A stretch of DNA of 32,579 nucleotides from an uncultured Clostridia bacterium (GCA_910587195.1 CAJUKL010000024.1:1-32579); one strand, 5' to 3'. Shown: positions 7,084 through 16,255, counted from the first letter of the stretch. The notes: generated by a model from the letters alone, not told the origin. Program-made: numbers and translations.

Positions 7084-8460
7084 TTATATTGTTTTTAAAT
7101 AATCATCATTGATAGCAATTAGTTTTTGAACATATTCTTGAGAAGGGCCACCTTTTACATTTCGAGCAGCAACACATTTTTCTACCCTAATTGCATCATA
7201 TACCGTTTCATTAAATACCGGTGAAATGGCTTGATATTCTTGTAAGGTCAAATCATCTAAGTTTGTATTGTGATTGATACAATAGAGTACAAGTTGTCCT
7301 ATAATCGCATGAGCATCCCTAAAAGGTACCCCATTTTTTACAAGCCAATCAGCTGCATCGGTTGCATTGGTAAAACCGCCTTTTGTAGCATGATACATAT
7401 TCTGTTTACAAATTGTCATTGTTTCCATCATAGCAGTAAACACTGGTAAGCACATTTTAATTGTATCAACTGCAGAAAAAACAGCTTCTTTGTCTTCCTG
7501 CATATCTTTATTGTAAGCAAGTGGAAGTCCTTTCATCATTGTAAAAAGTCCCATCAAATTGCCATAAACACGTCCAGTTTTTCCGCGAATCAATTCTGCC
7601 ATATCTGGATTTTTTTTCTGTGGCATAATGCTAGAGCCTGTAGAATAGGCATCATCTAATTCAATAAAATGAAATTCATGACTGCTCCAAAGAATAACTT
7701 CTTCACAAAAACGGCTTAAATGCATCATTAGAATAGAAAGCGCAGAAACAAGTTCAATACAAAAATCTCTATCGCTCACACCATCCATACTATTTAATGT
7801 GATATTGTCAAAGCCTAGCTGTTTTGCAACAAAATCTCTATCAAGTGGGTAAGTTGTAGAAGCCAATGCACCAGAGCCAAGTGGCATATAGTTGGTACGC
7901 TTGTATGTATCTGTTAAACGTTCATAATCCCTTTTAAACATTTCCACATAAGCAAGAATATGATGCGAAAATGTAATTGGCTGCGCTCGCTGTAAATGTG
8001 TATAACCCGGCATAATAGTTTCTGTGTTTTTGGCTGCAATTTGATTTAATATCATCATGGTATTTTTTAAAAGGGTTTGTATTTCCTTGATTTCTGTTTT
8101 AATGTACATACGAATATCTAATGCTACCTGGTCGTTGCGACTTCTTCCAGTATGAAGGCGTTTGCCAACATCTCCAATTCGTTCAATTAAAATCGTTTCA
8201 ATATTCATGTGAATATCTTCTGCTTTTTCATCAAAGGCAACTTTTCCAGCTTCAATATCAGCTAAAATTTCTTTTAGTGTTTTTTGTATCAATTCTGCAT
8301 CTTCTTTTGGTATAATTCCTTGTTTTCCCAACATAGCAGCATGGGCAATGCTTCCAGTAATATCCTCTTTATAAAGACGCTGGTCAAAGGAAATAGAAGA
8401 ATGAAAATGGTCTGTAAAACTGTTTGTAGATTTTGTAAATCTGCCACCCCAAAGTTTCAT
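7084..8460 (-). CDS. argH: Argininosuccinate lyase
   Basis: Cytoplasmic enzyme of 458 aa that splits argininosuccinate into arginine and fumarate, the last step of arginine synthesis. It opens with KLWGGRFTKS, carries the fumarase/lyase superfamily signature GSSIMPQKKNPD near residues 273-285 (flexible loop with the catalytic serine), and TGRSRNDQVALD near residue 100. The start at 8460 (ATG, preceded by AAAGGAG) is preferred to an in-frame ATG 18 codons upstream, which adds a non-homologous stretch. It follows argG by 75 bp. That gap contains an intrinsic-terminator-like hairpin, so its expression may be lower than or uncoupled from argG. Confidence 0.96.
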   Translation of the reverse strand: MKLWGGRFTKSTNSFTDHFHSSISFDQRLYKEDITGSIAHAAMLGKQGIIPKEDAELIQKTLKEILADIEAGKVAFDEKAEDIHMNIETILIERIGDVGKRLHTGRSRNDQVALDIRMYIKTEIKEIQTLLKNTMMILNQIAAKNTETIMPGYTHLQRAQPITFSHHILAYVEMFKRDYERLTDTYKRTNYMPLGSGALASTTYPLDRDFVAKQLGFDNITLNSMDGVSDRDFCIELVSALSILMMHLSRFCEEVILWSSHEFHFIELDDAYSTGSSIMPQKKNPDMAELIRGKTGRVYGNLMGLFTMMKGLPLAYNKDMQEDKEAVFSAVDTIKMCLPVFTAMMETMTICKQNMYHATKGGFTNATDAADWLVKNGVPFRDAHAIIGQLVLYCINHNTNLDDLTLQEYQAISPVFNETVYDAIRVEKCVAARNVKGGPSQEYVQKLIAINDDYLKTI

Positions 8461-8487
8461 AAAAATACTCCTTTCTTTTTCTAAAAT

Positions 8488-8521
8488 AAAAACCTTAAGG
8501 AAATGCAACCTCAAGGTTTTT
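8488..8521 (-). terminator. Terminator-like hairpin between argG and argH
   Basis: On the minus strand, AAAAACCTTGAGG and CCTTAAGGTTTTT pair with one mismatch around an 8-nt loop, and a T-rich tail follows. It could terminate part of the argG transcript before argH, or act as a processing or stability hairpin. Confidence 0.65.
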
Positions 8522-8535
8522 ATGGCATTTTATAA

Positions 8536-9753
8536 TTATTTATTTTGATTTGCTTGCATCATCATTGCACGCACTTTTAAAGGCAATCCAAAAAGATTAA
8601 TAAATCCATCTGCATCTTTATGGTTATACAATTCGCCTGTTGTAAAGCTAGCCATAGATTCATTGTATAAAGAATAAGGAGAAGTAGAACCAGCAGGCAT
8701 AATGTTACCTTTATACAATTTTAATTTTACTTGTCCTGTTACCGTTTCGTTTACGCTGTCAAAATAAGAAGAAAGTGCTTCTCGTAATGGTGTATACCAT
8801 TCTCCACTATATACTAATTCTGTAAATTTATTGCTTGCAATTTCATTAAAAGCCTGTGTTTTTTTGTCTGTGCAAAGATATTCTAATTCTCTGTGCGCAT
8901 AGTATAAAATAGTACCACCAGGTGTTTCATATACACCACGAGATTTCATGCCAACAACACGGTTTTCACAAATATCAGCAATACCAACACCATTTTTACC
9001 GCCAATTTCATTTAATTTTGTCAAAAGAGCTACAGGAGAAAGTTTTTCACCATTAACTGTGGTACAAATTCCTTTTTCAAAATTCAATGTTACATATTCT
9101 GGTACATCTGGCGCATCTTCTGGAGAAACACCAAGTTGTAACAAACGTTTGTAATTTGGTTCATTGGCAGGATCCTCTAATTCTAAGCCTTCATGGCTTA
9201 AATGCCAAATATTTCTGTCACGGCTGTAACTGTCATCTTTTTTGACTGGTACAGGAATTCCTCTTTCTTCCAGATAAGCAATTTCTGCTTCACGGCTATC
9301 CATTTTCCAGCTATCCAGACGCCAAGGTGCAATAATTTTTAATTCTGGAGCAAGTGCTTTAATTGTTAATTCAAAACGAACTTGGTCATTACCTTTTCCT
9401 GTTGCACCATGACAAATTGCAGTTGCGCCTTCCTTTTTTGCAATTTCAACTAATCTTTTGGCAATAATAGGGCGCGCCATAGAAGTACCTAAAAGATATT
9501 TCCCTTCATAAACAGCATTTGCCTTGATACAAGGATAAATAGCATCTGTAATAAATTCCTCTGTAATATCTTCAATATATAACTTGCTTGCTCCTGTTTT
9601 AAGGGCTCTTTCTTCCAAGCCTTCTGTTTCTTTTCCTTGACCCACATTTCCACAAACAGCAATTACTTCTGCATCATAATTTTCTTTTAACCAAGGAATG
9701 ATAACACTGGTATCTAGACCTCCAGAATAAGCAAGTACAATTTTTTCTTTCAT
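8536..9753 (-). CDS. argG: Argininosuccinate synthase
   Basis: Cytoplasmic ATP-dependent ligase of 405 aa joining citrulline and aspartate to argininosuccinate. The N-terminal ATP-pyrophosphatase loop AYSGGLDTS is at residues 8-16. Further family blocks are GATGKGNDQVRFE and APWR followed by the REAEIAYLEERGIPVP region. ATG is preceded by AAGGAGG at good spacing. It is first in the argG-argH unit, the usual order, and has a strong promoter 56-84 bp upstream with a candidate ArgR site beyond it. Confidence 0.97.
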   Translation of the reverse strand: MKEKIVLAYSGGLDTSVIIPWLKENYDAEVIAVCGNVGQGKETEGLEERALKTGASKLYIEDITEEFITDAIYPCIKANAVYEGKYLLGTSMARPIIAKRLVEIAKKEGATAICHGATGKGNDQVRFELTIKALAPELKIIAPWRLDSWKMDSREAEIAYLEERGIPVPVKKDDSYSRDRNIWHLSHEGLELEDPANEPNYKRLLQLGVSPEDAPDVPEYVTLNFEKGICTTVNGEKLSPVALLTKLNEIGGKNGVGIADICENRVVGMKSRGVYETPGGTILYYAHRELEYLCTDKKTQAFNEIASNKFTELVYSGEWYTPLREALSSYFDSVNETVTGQVKLKLYKGNIMPAGSTSPYSLYNESMASFTTGELYNHKDADGFINLFGLPLKVRAMMMQANQNK

Positions 9754-9808
9754 AAAGTAGTTCCTCCTTCATTTTACCGTTGTTTCTATCAACATTTCAC
9801 AGTAGCTT

Positions 9809-9837
9809 ATTATACACAACTCCTTTCAAATAATCAA
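9809..9837 (-). promoter_or_regulatory. argG promoter
   Basis: On the minus strand, TTGATT (9837-9832), a 17-bp spacer and TATAAT (9814-9809) form a good sigma-A promoter, giving a leader of roughly 50 nt before argG. Confidence 0.8.
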
Positions 9838-9875
9838 TGCTTTTTGTAAAATTAGTTGTATTTATTCGTAATTTG

Positions 9876-9889
9876 TGCATAATTATAAA
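9876..9889. promoter_or_regulatory. Candidate ArgR box
   Basis: TGCATAATTATAAA resembles the ArgR/AhrC operator (TGnATAATTATnCA-like), with a good left half and an imperfect right half. It lies about 40 bp upstream of the argG -35 box, plausible for arginine repression. Only one half-site is convincing. Confidence 0.4.
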
Positions 9890-9932
9890 AATGGTATCAA
9901 AAAATAGGTAGTTTTTGTATAGTATTTTATTC

Positions 9933-9960
9933 TTGTATAGTTTTACTAGAATAGTATAAA
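9933..9960 (+). promoter_or_regulatory. Possible promoter of the FAH-family operon
   Basis: TTGTAT (9933-9938), 16 bp, TATAAA (9955-9960), about 95 bp before the gene at 10060. TTGTAT also occurs at 9915 and 9978 in this A/T-rich divergent region, so the assignment is tentative. Confidence 0.4.
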
Positions 9961-10059
9961 AATACATAAAATTTATCTTGTATAAAAGACTTTCTAAATA
10001 CCTGTTTTTATGCTAATATAAGGAAAAAGAATCAAAAAATACAGAAAGGGGTTTTACAC

Positions 10060-10914
10060 ATGAAACTTTTTACATATGTGTATGAAGGAAAAGAACAAAT
10101 AGGAGCTTTATCAAAGGATAATACATTAATACCTCTTGCAGAAAAAGATATGCAAACATTAATAAAAAACTGGTCAGAAAAAAAACAAAAAGAAATCCTT
10201 TCCCTAACAACACAAGGAATTGATTTTGATAAAGTGCAAATAAAATCACCCATTCCTCGCCCAAAACAAGATGTTATTTGTCTTGGTATTAACTATATGG
10301 CACATGCAGAAGAATCTGCAAGATATAAAGAGGAAGCATTTGGTGGAGAACGTCCTAAAGCAATTTATTTTTCTAAAAGAGTCAATGAAGCAGTTGCAGA
10401 TAAAGAACCGATACAAGGACATTTTGACATTGTAGAAAGTTTGGATTATGAAGTAGAGTTGGCAGTAATTATTGGAAAAGATGCAAAAAATGTTTCAGAA
10501 AAAGAGGCTTTTGAATATGTATTTGGTTATACTATTTTAAATGATGTTAGCGCAAGAAATTTACAAACTTCTCATAAACAGTGGTACTTTGGAAAAAGTT
10601 TGGATGGTTTTACACCGATTGGCCCTTGTATTGTTACAAAAGACGAATTTCAAAATCCTCCAGCATTGGCAATTAAATCCTATGTCAATGGGGAATTAAG
10701 ACAAAATAGTACAACAGATTTATTAATTTTTGGAATTGCACATGTTATTAGCGAGCTTTCTCAGGGAATGACACTACAAGCAGGTACCATCATTGCAATG
10801 GGTACTCCAGCAGGCGTTGGTATGGGTTTTGTTCCTCCAAACTTTTTAAAAGCAGGTGATGAAGTAAAATGCGAAATTGAAGGAATCGGTACTTTAACCA
10901 ATATTGTAGAATAA
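10060..10914 (+). CDS. Fumarylacetoacetate hydrolase (FAH) family protein
   Basis: A 284-aa member of the FAH superfamily, which contains hydrolases, decarboxylases and isomerases acting on 2-oxo or 2-hydroxy-alkenoic acids with a divalent metal. The core starts at DVICLGINYMAHAEE (71-85). Metal ligands are E131 and E133 in DYEVELAVIIGK and D162 in LNDVSARN. W-YFGKSLDGFTPIGP and the glycine-rich TPAGVGMG loop follow. The N-terminal 60 residues are the usual short accessory domain. The exact substrate cannot be told. It leads a tight plus-strand set, with the UDP-GlcNAc epimerase 10 bp downstream; the pairing does not point to a shared pathway. Confidence 0.9.
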   Translation: MKLFTYVYEGKEQIGALSKDNTLIPLAEKDMQTLIKNWSEKKQKEILSLTTQGIDFDKVQIKSPIPRPKQDVICLGINYMAHAEESARYKEEAFGGERPKAIYFSKRVNEAVADKEPIQGHFDIVESLDYEVELAVIIGKDAKNVSEKEAFEYVFGYTILNDVSARNLQTSHKQWYFGKSLDGFTPIGPCIVTKDEFQNPPALAIKSYVNGELRQNSTTDLLIFGIAHVISELSQGMTLQAGTIIAMGTPAGVGMGFVPPNFLKAGDEVKCEIEGIGTLTNIVE

Positions 10915-10924
10915 GGAGAAAAAC

Positions 10925-12076
10925 ATGGATACCATAAAAGTAATGAGCGTTTTTGGTACAAGACCAGAAGCAATTAAAATGGCACCACTGATTAAAAAGC
11001 TAGAACAAACAGAGCAGATACAAAGTATTGTTTGTGTGACAGCGCAGCATAGAGAAATGCTTGACCAAGTGCTTGAAATATTTGATTTGCACCCACAATA
11101 TGATTTGAATATTATGCAACCAAGGCAGACATTGGCAATGATTACAACAAAAGCGTTAAATGGCTTAAGCCAAGTGATGGCAGAAGCAAAACCCGATTTG
11201 GTATTAGTGCATGGAGATACTACAACAACCTTTTCCGGTGCATTGGGAGCCTATTATAATCAGATTAAAGTAGGACATGTAGAGGCAGGCTTACGTACCT
11301 ATGACAAATACCAACCTTTTCCAGAGGAAATGAATCGTTGTTTAACCAGTCAATTAACAGATTTGCATTTTGCACCTACAGCATTAGCAAAACAACATCT
11401 TTTACAAGAAAATATCAATCAAAATAATATCTTTGTGACAGGCAATACAGTCATTGATGTTTTGCAAACAACAATAGAACAAAATTATCATTTTACTGTG
11501 GAAGAACTAAATCAAATTGATTTTGCCCACAAAAAAGTGATTGCCATGACAGCACATAGAAGGGAAAATATTGTAAAACCTTTGGAAAATATTTGTAATG
11601 CTGTCCTTAAAATTGTGCAAGAGCAGGAAGATGTAGAAGTGGTTTATGCAGTTCATAAAAATCCGGCAGTTTCGGAGCCTGTTCATGCTATCTTGGGAAA
11701 TCATAAGCGGATTCATTTGCTTGAGCCATTAGATTTAAAAGATATGCATAATTTAATGAGTCGCTCCTATTTTGTTATGACAGACAGTGGTGGATTGCAA
11801 GAAGAAGTACCCTCTATGGGAAAACCCGTGCTTGTTCTTAGAAATGTGACAGAACGTCCAGAAGGAATTGATGCAGGTACTTTAAAATTAGCAGGTACAG
11901 AAGAAGAAAATATCTATCAAATGGCAAATACTTTGCTGCATGATAAAAAAGTATATCAGCAAATGGCACAAGCTAAAAATCCTTTTGGAGATGGAAGGGC
12001 TTCTGAAAGAATTGTAAATAGTATTTTATATTATTTTGGAAAATCACAAAAACGCCCAAAAGATTATATCATATAA
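10925..12076 (+). CDS. wecB: UDP-N-acetylglucosamine 2-epimerase (non-hydrolysing)
   Basis: A 383-aa cytoplasmic GT-B-fold enzyme interconverting UDP-GlcNAc and UDP-ManNAc for wall teichoic acid, capsule or other surface polymers. Diagnostic blocks are FGTRPEAIKMAPLI at the N-terminus, VHGDTTTTFSGALGAYY, VGHVEAGLRT followed by PFPEEMNR, TAHRREN, and TDSGGLQEE followed by RNVTERPE near the C-terminus. The start follows AAGGAGAAAA, 10 bp after the FAH gene. In Gram-positives the gene is also called mnaA. No polymer-synthesis cluster is nearby. Confidence 0.95.
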   Translation: MDTIKVMSVFGTRPEAIKMAPLIKKLEQTEQIQSIVCVTAQHREMLDQVLEIFDLHPQYDLNIMQPRQTLAMITTKALNGLSQVMAEAKPDLVLVHGDTTTTFSGALGAYYNQIKVGHVEAGLRTYDKYQPFPEEMNRCLTSQLTDLHFAPTALAKQHLLQENINQNNIFVTGNTVIDVLQTTIEQNYHFTVEELNQIDFAHKKVIAMTAHRRENIVKPLENICNAVLKIVQEQEDVEVVYAVHKNPAVSEPVHAILGNHKRIHLLEPLDLKDMHNLMSRSYFVMTDSGGLQEEVPSMGKPVLVLRNVTERPEGIDAGTLKLAGTEEENIYQMANTLLHDKKVYQQMAQAKNPFGDGRASERIVNSILYYFGKSQKRPKDYII

Positions 12077-12102
12077 TAAAACCAAAGCAGGAGGTTATTA
12101 CT

Positions 12103-12945
12103 ATGAAAAAAGAAAGAATGTCTATCCTAAGTATGTTAGAAAAAGGCATTATTACCGCAGCAGAAGCAGAAAAATTACTTCTGGCTTTAAATGGCACACC
12201 AAAGGTAGATAAAAAAGGGGTTGGTGATGTTGTCAATCAAATATTTGATAAAACAGGAAGTGCCATCAATACCTTTGCAAACGCTGTTGGAAAACAAGCA
12301 GAAAAATTAGAACCAAAAGTAAAAAGTGCAGCGGAAAAAGTGTCCGAAAAAGCGGCTGTCATTGTAGATGATGCAAAAACTTATAAAGAAAAATTAAAAG
12401 AAAAAAAAGCAAAAAAACAAGATGAAACTTTGCAGAAATTTGAAGAAGAATTGGAAGAAGAAGAAAAAGAGGAGTTGGAAAAAGAAGAAAAAGAAGTTGA
12501 GCAAAAAGAAATAGAAGAAATAGAAGAAACAGAAGAACAAAAAGGAATTGTAACAAAGCTGTTTTCTAATTGGACAGATACTGCAGAATATATCCAGGAA
12601 CATGTCAAAGAAAAAGTAGATTTTTTAGATGAATTTTTGGAAAGAAAAAAAGAATTAAAAGAGGAAATGAAAAAAGAAAGAGAAATAAAAAAGGCAACAG
12701 AAGGAAAAGGCGAAACTGTAAAAGAAGCCATTGAAAATGCTATTGCAGAGGCAGAACAAGAAATAAAACAGGCAAAAGAAGAAGAAATAGGAGAAGAAGC
12801 AAGTTATTATTTAAAAAAAGTGGACAAAGGCATGGAAAATGTAGAATCACAATTACAACAGATTGATGACATGGAAACATTTTTAAAAAATGCTTTCGGT
12901 GATGCAGACTGGGAAGATGACGAGGAGGAAGAAAAAAAAGAATAA
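12103..12945 (+). CDS. Charged coiled-coil protein with YvlB/SHOCT-like N-terminal helix pair
   Basis: A 280-aa protein. Residues 5-28 (ILSMLEKGIITAAEAEKL) match the short 'L-x-M-L-E-x-G-x-I-T-x-x-E-A' helical hairpin at the start of YvlB/LiaX-type and DUF2089/SHOCT-like proteins. The rest is extremely rich in Glu and Lys and predicted coiled coil (roughly residues 65-145, 180-240). A middle segment, GIVTKLFSNWTDTAEYIQEH, resembles an amphipathic helix. There is no signal peptide or membrane span. In relatives the N-terminal motif precedes envelope-stress domains, but that domain is absent here, so a membrane-stress role is only a guess. AGGAGG precedes the ATG. It lies 26 bp after wecB and 23 bp before lepB. 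Confidence 0.82.
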   Translation: MKKERMSILSMLEKGIITAAEAEKLLLALNGTPKVDKKGVGDVVNQIFDKTGSAINTFANAVGKQAEKLEPKVKSAAEKVSEKAAVIVDDAKTYKEKLKEKKAKKQDETLQKFEEELEEEEKEELEKEEKEVEQKEIEEIEETEEQKGIVTKLFSNWTDTAEYIQEHVKEKVDFLDEFLERKKELKEEMKKEREIKKATEGKGETVKEAIENAIAEAEQEIKQAKEEEIGEEASYYLKKVDKGMENVESQLQQIDDMETFLKNAFGDADWEDDEEEEKKE

Positions 12946-12968
12946 AGATTCTTTTTTTAAAATAGCAT

Positions 12969-13508
12969 ATGAAATTAAATAAAACAGAAATTGGAAAAGA
13001 AATTGTCAGTTGGGTAAAAACCATTCTATTAGCATTGATTTTAGCTGCTGGCATTAATACTTTTATTATTGTAAATGCAGAAGTGCCTTCTGGTTCTATG
13101 GAAAATACCATTATGACAAACGACCGTATTGTTGCGTTTCGTTTATCATATCTTTTTAGTAACCCAAAAAGAGGAGATGTTGTTGTATTTCATTTTCCTG
13201 ATGACCCTACTGGAAAAACATTGTATGTCAAAAGAGTCATCGGTTTGCCTGGAGAAAAATTAGAAATTAAAAAAGGCAGAGTTTATTTGAATGATAGCCG
13301 ACAGCCTTTAGCCGAACCTTATTTAAAAGAAAAAGCCATTGGTGATTTTGGTCCATATGAAATACCAGAAGGCTGTTATTTTGTTATGGGGGATAATCGA
13401 AATGACTCTGAAGATGCTAGATTTTGGAACAATACTTATGTGGAACAAGATAAATTTCTTGGAAAAGTTATTTTCCGCTATTATAAAGGCTTTAAACTTA
13501 TAGAATAA
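12969..13508 (+). CDS. lepB: Signal peptidase I
   Basis: A 179-aa type I signal peptidase that cleaves signal peptides from exported proteins at the outer face of the membrane. One N-terminal membrane segment spans about residues 14-36. The catalytic serine is S43 in VPSGSMENTI and the general base is K88 in YVKRVIGLPGE. GDVVVFHFP (box C) and GDNRNDSEDARFW (box E) complete the family boxes. Length is typical of Gram-positive SipS-type enzymes. The ATG has no strong ribosome site, so translation may depend on coupling to the preceding gene 23 bp upstream. Confidence 0.95.
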   Translation: MKLNKTEIGKEIVSWVKTILLALILAAGINTFIIVNAEVPSGSMENTIMTNDRIVAFRLSYLFSNPKRGDVVVFHFPDDPTGKTLYVKRVIGLPGEKLEIKKGRVYLNDSRQPLAEPYLKEKAIGDFGPYEIPEGCYFVMGDNRNDSEDARFWNNTYVEQDKFLGKVIFRYYKGFKLIE

Positions 13509-13586
13509 ATCTCTTTCTTTTTTATGGTATATAAGATATAATAAAAAGAAAGAATAATATCAAATTATTTAAGGAGGAAATAAGAC

Positions 13587-13790
13587 ATGGCAGAAGTAAC
13601 AAAAGATACATTGATTGGTGAAGCGTTGATGATAGACAAAGGAATTGCAGCAATTTTAATGCAAAATGGAATGCACTGTGTAGGTTGCCCTTCTTCTGCA
13701 GGAGAATCTTTAGCAGAAGCAAGTATGGTGCATGGTATGGACGCAGATAAATTGATTTCTGACATTAATACGTATTTAAAAGAAAAATAA
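13587..13790 (+). CDS. DUF1858 / hybrid-cluster-associated redox disulfide protein
   Basis: A 67-aa protein of the DUF1858 (TIGR03980) family, small alpha-helical proteins with a conserved CxxC disulfide. The pair is C31 and C34 in HCVGCPSS. The family is often found near hybrid-cluster protein and other anaerobic redox genes, though none is adjacent here. AAGGAGG precedes the ATG. A strong terminator follows, and a TATAAT at about 13537-13542 could be its -10 box, so it is probably a single-gene unit. The exact function is unknown. Confidence 0.88.
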   Translation: MAEVTKDTLIGEALMIDKGIAAILMQNGMHCVGCPSSAGESLAEASMVHGMDADKLISDINTYLKEK

Positions 13791-13797
13791 TTTTATA

Positions 13798-13830
13798 AAA
13801 AAGGGCATAGCAATATGTTATGCTCTTTTT
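13798..13830 (+). terminator. Terminator after the DUF1858 gene
   Basis: AAAAGGGCATAGC, loop AATAT, GTTATGCTC then TTTTT. The stem has two G-U pairs and ends in a U-tract 8 bp after the stop codon. Confidence 0.85.
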
Positions 13831-13875
13831 CATTGTTTACAATAAAAATTTTTGGCTGTCAAAGGGGGTTTTACG

Positions 13876-15261
13876 ATGGAATTAAAAAAACATTATGATG
13901 TGGCAATTATTGGTGGCGGTATTGGTGGAATTATGACAGCCTACCGTTTGACCGAAAAAAAACCAAATTTAAATGTTGTTATCATTGAAAAAGGACATTC
14001 GATTGAAAAAAGAGTTTGTCCGATTGTAGCAAAAAAAACAGAAAAATGTATTAAATGTCAATCTTGCGCTATTATGGAAGGTATGGCAGGCGCAGGTGCT
14101 TTTTCTGATGGAAAATATGTTATTTCTACAGAATATGGTGGGTGGTTGACAGAATTTTTAGAGCCTTCTGTTGTGATTGATTATATTGAGCAAGCAGACA
14201 AAATGTTAGTTCATTTTGGTGCTACAACAGAGCGTTTTCAGCCAGACAATGAGTTAAAAAAGATTTGTTTGCAGCACGATTTGCATATGAGTCAAGCGCA
14301 ATTAAAACATCTTGGTACAGACAGTAATTTTGAAACTATGCGGAAAATGATTGAGGCATTAAAACAAAAATGCGATATTGCAACTGACACATTTGCAGCA
14401 TATATCAACAAAGATACAAAGGAAATTACAACAGTTTATCAGGCAAAGGAAACAGTTATCAAAGCAGATGTTATTGTGTTTGCAGTAGGAAGGGCAGGAA
14501 GTCGTTTCTTTTCTAATTGGTGTGTAGAAAATAAAATTCCATTAAAAAATAATCAAGTAGACATTGGTGTTCGTGTAGAACTACCTTCCATAATATGGGA
14601 ACATTTTTCTAAAAAAATATATGAGCCAAAAATTTGGTATCGGAGTAAACGCTATGGTGATATAACAAGAATGTTTTGCTTTAATGAAAGAGGAAATGTT
14701 GTTACAGAAAATACAGATGGTGTGTTGACAGTCAACGGACATTCTTATAGAGATTTAGAAAGAAAGACAGAAAATTCTAATTTTGCTTTACTTTCTACAA
14801 TTAAATTTACAGAGCCTTTTAAAAATCCGATTGAATATGCAAGATATGTTGCAAGTTTAGCAAATTTAATTAGTGGCGGTAGTGTATTAGTGCAGCGTCT
14901 GGGAGATTTAGAAAGAGGTCGTCGTTCTGATGCCAAACGAATTGCACAATCTACAACACGCCCTACCATGAATGCGGTAGCAGGAGATTTAAGTCTTTGT
15001 ATTCCAAAACGGCAATTAGATAATATTATAGAAACGCTTCATGCTTTAGATGTGATTGCACCAGGTACTGCTAATTTTGATACTTTACTTTATGGCATTG
15101 AATGTAAATATTATTCTGCAAGACCAAATGCAACTGATTTTGAATTAGAAGGCTGTAAGGATATTTATGCAGTAGGAGATGGTGCAGGTTTTACTCGTTC
15201 CCTTTCCCAAGCAGCAGCAAATGGATTATATGTTGCAGATAAGTTATTGAAAAAAGCATAA
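13876..15261 (+). CDS. COG2509-family FAD-dependent dehydrogenase
   Basis: A 461-aa flavoprotein with an N-terminal Rossmann motif (DVAIIGGGIGGIMTAY, residues 8-23). The family-specific cysteine group follows: C48 in RVCPI and C58, C61, C64 in KCIKCQSC, then AGAGAFSDGK. A second FAD-binding motif lies near the C-terminus (YAVGDGAG...SQAAANG). COG2509 proteins are uncharacterised oxidoreductases common in anaerobes; the clustered cysteines suggest an iron-sulfur or redox site, but this is unproven. The ATG at 13876 has AAAGGGGG upstream and begins right before the FAD fold; an in-frame TTG at 13852 is less likely. Repeat copy E follows. Confidence 0.88.
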   Translation: MELKKHYDVAIIGGGIGGIMTAYRLTEKKPNLNVVIIEKGHSIEKRVCPIVAKKTEKCIKCQSCAIMEGMAGAGAFSDGKYVISTEYGGWLTEFLEPSVVIDYIEQADKMLVHFGATTERFQPDNELKKICLQHDLHMSQAQLKHLGTDSNFETMRKMIEALKQKCDIATDTFAAYINKDTKEITTVYQAKETVIKADVIVFAVGRAGSRFFSNWCVENKIPLKNNQVDIGVRVELPSIIWEHFSKKIYEPKIWYRSKRYGDITRMFCFNERGNVVTENTDGVLTVNGHSYRDLERKTENSNFALLSTIKFTEPFKNPIEYARYVASLANLISGGSVLVQRLGDLERGRRSDAKRIAQSTTRPTMNAVAGDLSLCIPKRQLDNIIETLHALDVIAPGTANFDTLLYGIECKYYSARPNATDFELEGCKDIYAVGDGAGFTRSLSQAAANGLYVADKLLKKA

Positions 15262-15275
15262 AGACTTTGAGTAAC

Positions 15276-15816
15276 CCCTTTTTCTTTTGCAAACGGGATA
15301 AATTCTCATTTTTAACTGCTGCTGCTCCATTGTCGTTCAACTTAAGCAGCCATTCTACTCCAACACACAGCAGCAAAATGAAGTTTTGCAAAAAAGTGGA
15401 TTCTATTAAACGTAATGAAAGTTAGAAGTTTTTGGAGGAACTTTTTCACTTGTGAAAAGTTCCTCCAAAGTCTACGCTTCGCTCGGGTTAGTTCTAAACG
15501 AACGTCCACCGGACATTCAGAAACCACTTCAAAAACACGCTTGCAAACGTAAAAAACCTTGAGAGCTCTGGTCTCCATTTCATTCCGGTCGTTGCAGAAC
15601 AAACGTCCACTGGACGTTTTGCAACTCAAACTCTCGCAAGACCTTAAAAAAGGGCTTGACCCTAAACTTTATCTTTTGCGAACGGAATAGATTCTAATTT
15701 TTAACCTCTGGTGCTCCGTTGTCGTTCAGCTACAACAACCATTCAAGTCCATCGCACGGCAGCAAAACGAAGTTTTGCACAAAAGTTCTTTGCTACCTTT
15801 CTTTCAAGAAAGTAAG
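15276..15816 (-). repeat. Interspersed palindromic repeat, copy E (double, inverted)
   Basis: Reading on the minus strand there are two copies of the short form (15816-15660 and about 15398-15276) around a long second module (15425-15660). The terminal palindrome is at 15794-15816. The module contains GGAGGAACTTTT/AAAGTTCCTCC (15434-15466), which differs from copies C and F by paired changes in both arms. It also carries an extra ACGTCCACTGGACGT palindrome around 15603-15617. The block fills the gap after the COG2509 gene. Confidence 0.82.
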
Positions 15817-16000
15817 TTGTTTCACAACAATACTTTGAAGATTGTAGCCTGTTGGTAGTTTTTGATAGGAAAATCAAAAGAAAAAACAAAAAACATTTCT
15901 TTTTTATGCAAGTTTTTTGTAAATTTTTATAAATATCTTTAATAGAAAGACATATGTGCTAAAAAAGGGAAAAATTGTATCTCATTTTTTGTTTTTTCTA

Positions 16001-16030
16001 TTGACTTTGTATAAAAACATCATATATAAT
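16001..16030 (+). promoter_or_regulatory. sstT promoter
   Basis: TTGACT (16001-16006), 18 bp, TATAAT (16025-16030). This predicts a leader of about 220 nt before sstT. The 15817-16000 stretch upstream is A/T-rich with nothing recognised. Confidence 0.75.
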
Positions 16031-16040
16031 TAAGAAAATA

Positions 16041-16063
16041 AATCTTAAATTTTGATTAAGATT
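16041..16063 (+). promoter_or_regulatory. Inverted repeat at the start of the sstT leader
   Basis: AATCTTAA, 7 bp, TTAAGATT lies just after the predicted transcription start. It could be an operator or a 5' hairpin. An AAAGGAGGG at 16096-16104 in the leader is followed by no usable ORF. Confidence 0.45.
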
Positions 16064-16255
16064 TGATGGTGTAACAAATTATTTTATCATATAAAGGAGG
16101 GCTTTGTAAAAAAATATACAACAGAATCAAATACAGTGCTTCTATGTAATTATATTTTACTATTATACTATTTTGCTGTATCTATCTGTTAAAATAAAAA
16201 ATTTGTTACATACCTTATCGTACAACCCATTTTAATTTTTAATAGGAGGTATAAC

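Noticed and set aside
9915..9983. Three TTGTAT direct repeats in the argG/FAH divergent region as a possible operator
   Set aside because: Spacing is uneven (18 and 45 bp) and the DNA is very A/T-rich, so chance occurrence or promoter -35 boxes explain them.
12359..12731. Long antisense ORFs opposite the charged coiled-coil gene
   Set aside because: GAA/AAA-rich coding DNA gives Phe/Ser/Leu-rich antisense frames without stops; no ribosome site or family signal.
16096..16192. Possible leader peptide in the sstT leader
   Set aside because: The AAAGGAGGG at 16096 is followed by a TTG-TAA dead end, and the GTG at about 16136 is too far from it; no serine or threonine run is encoded.
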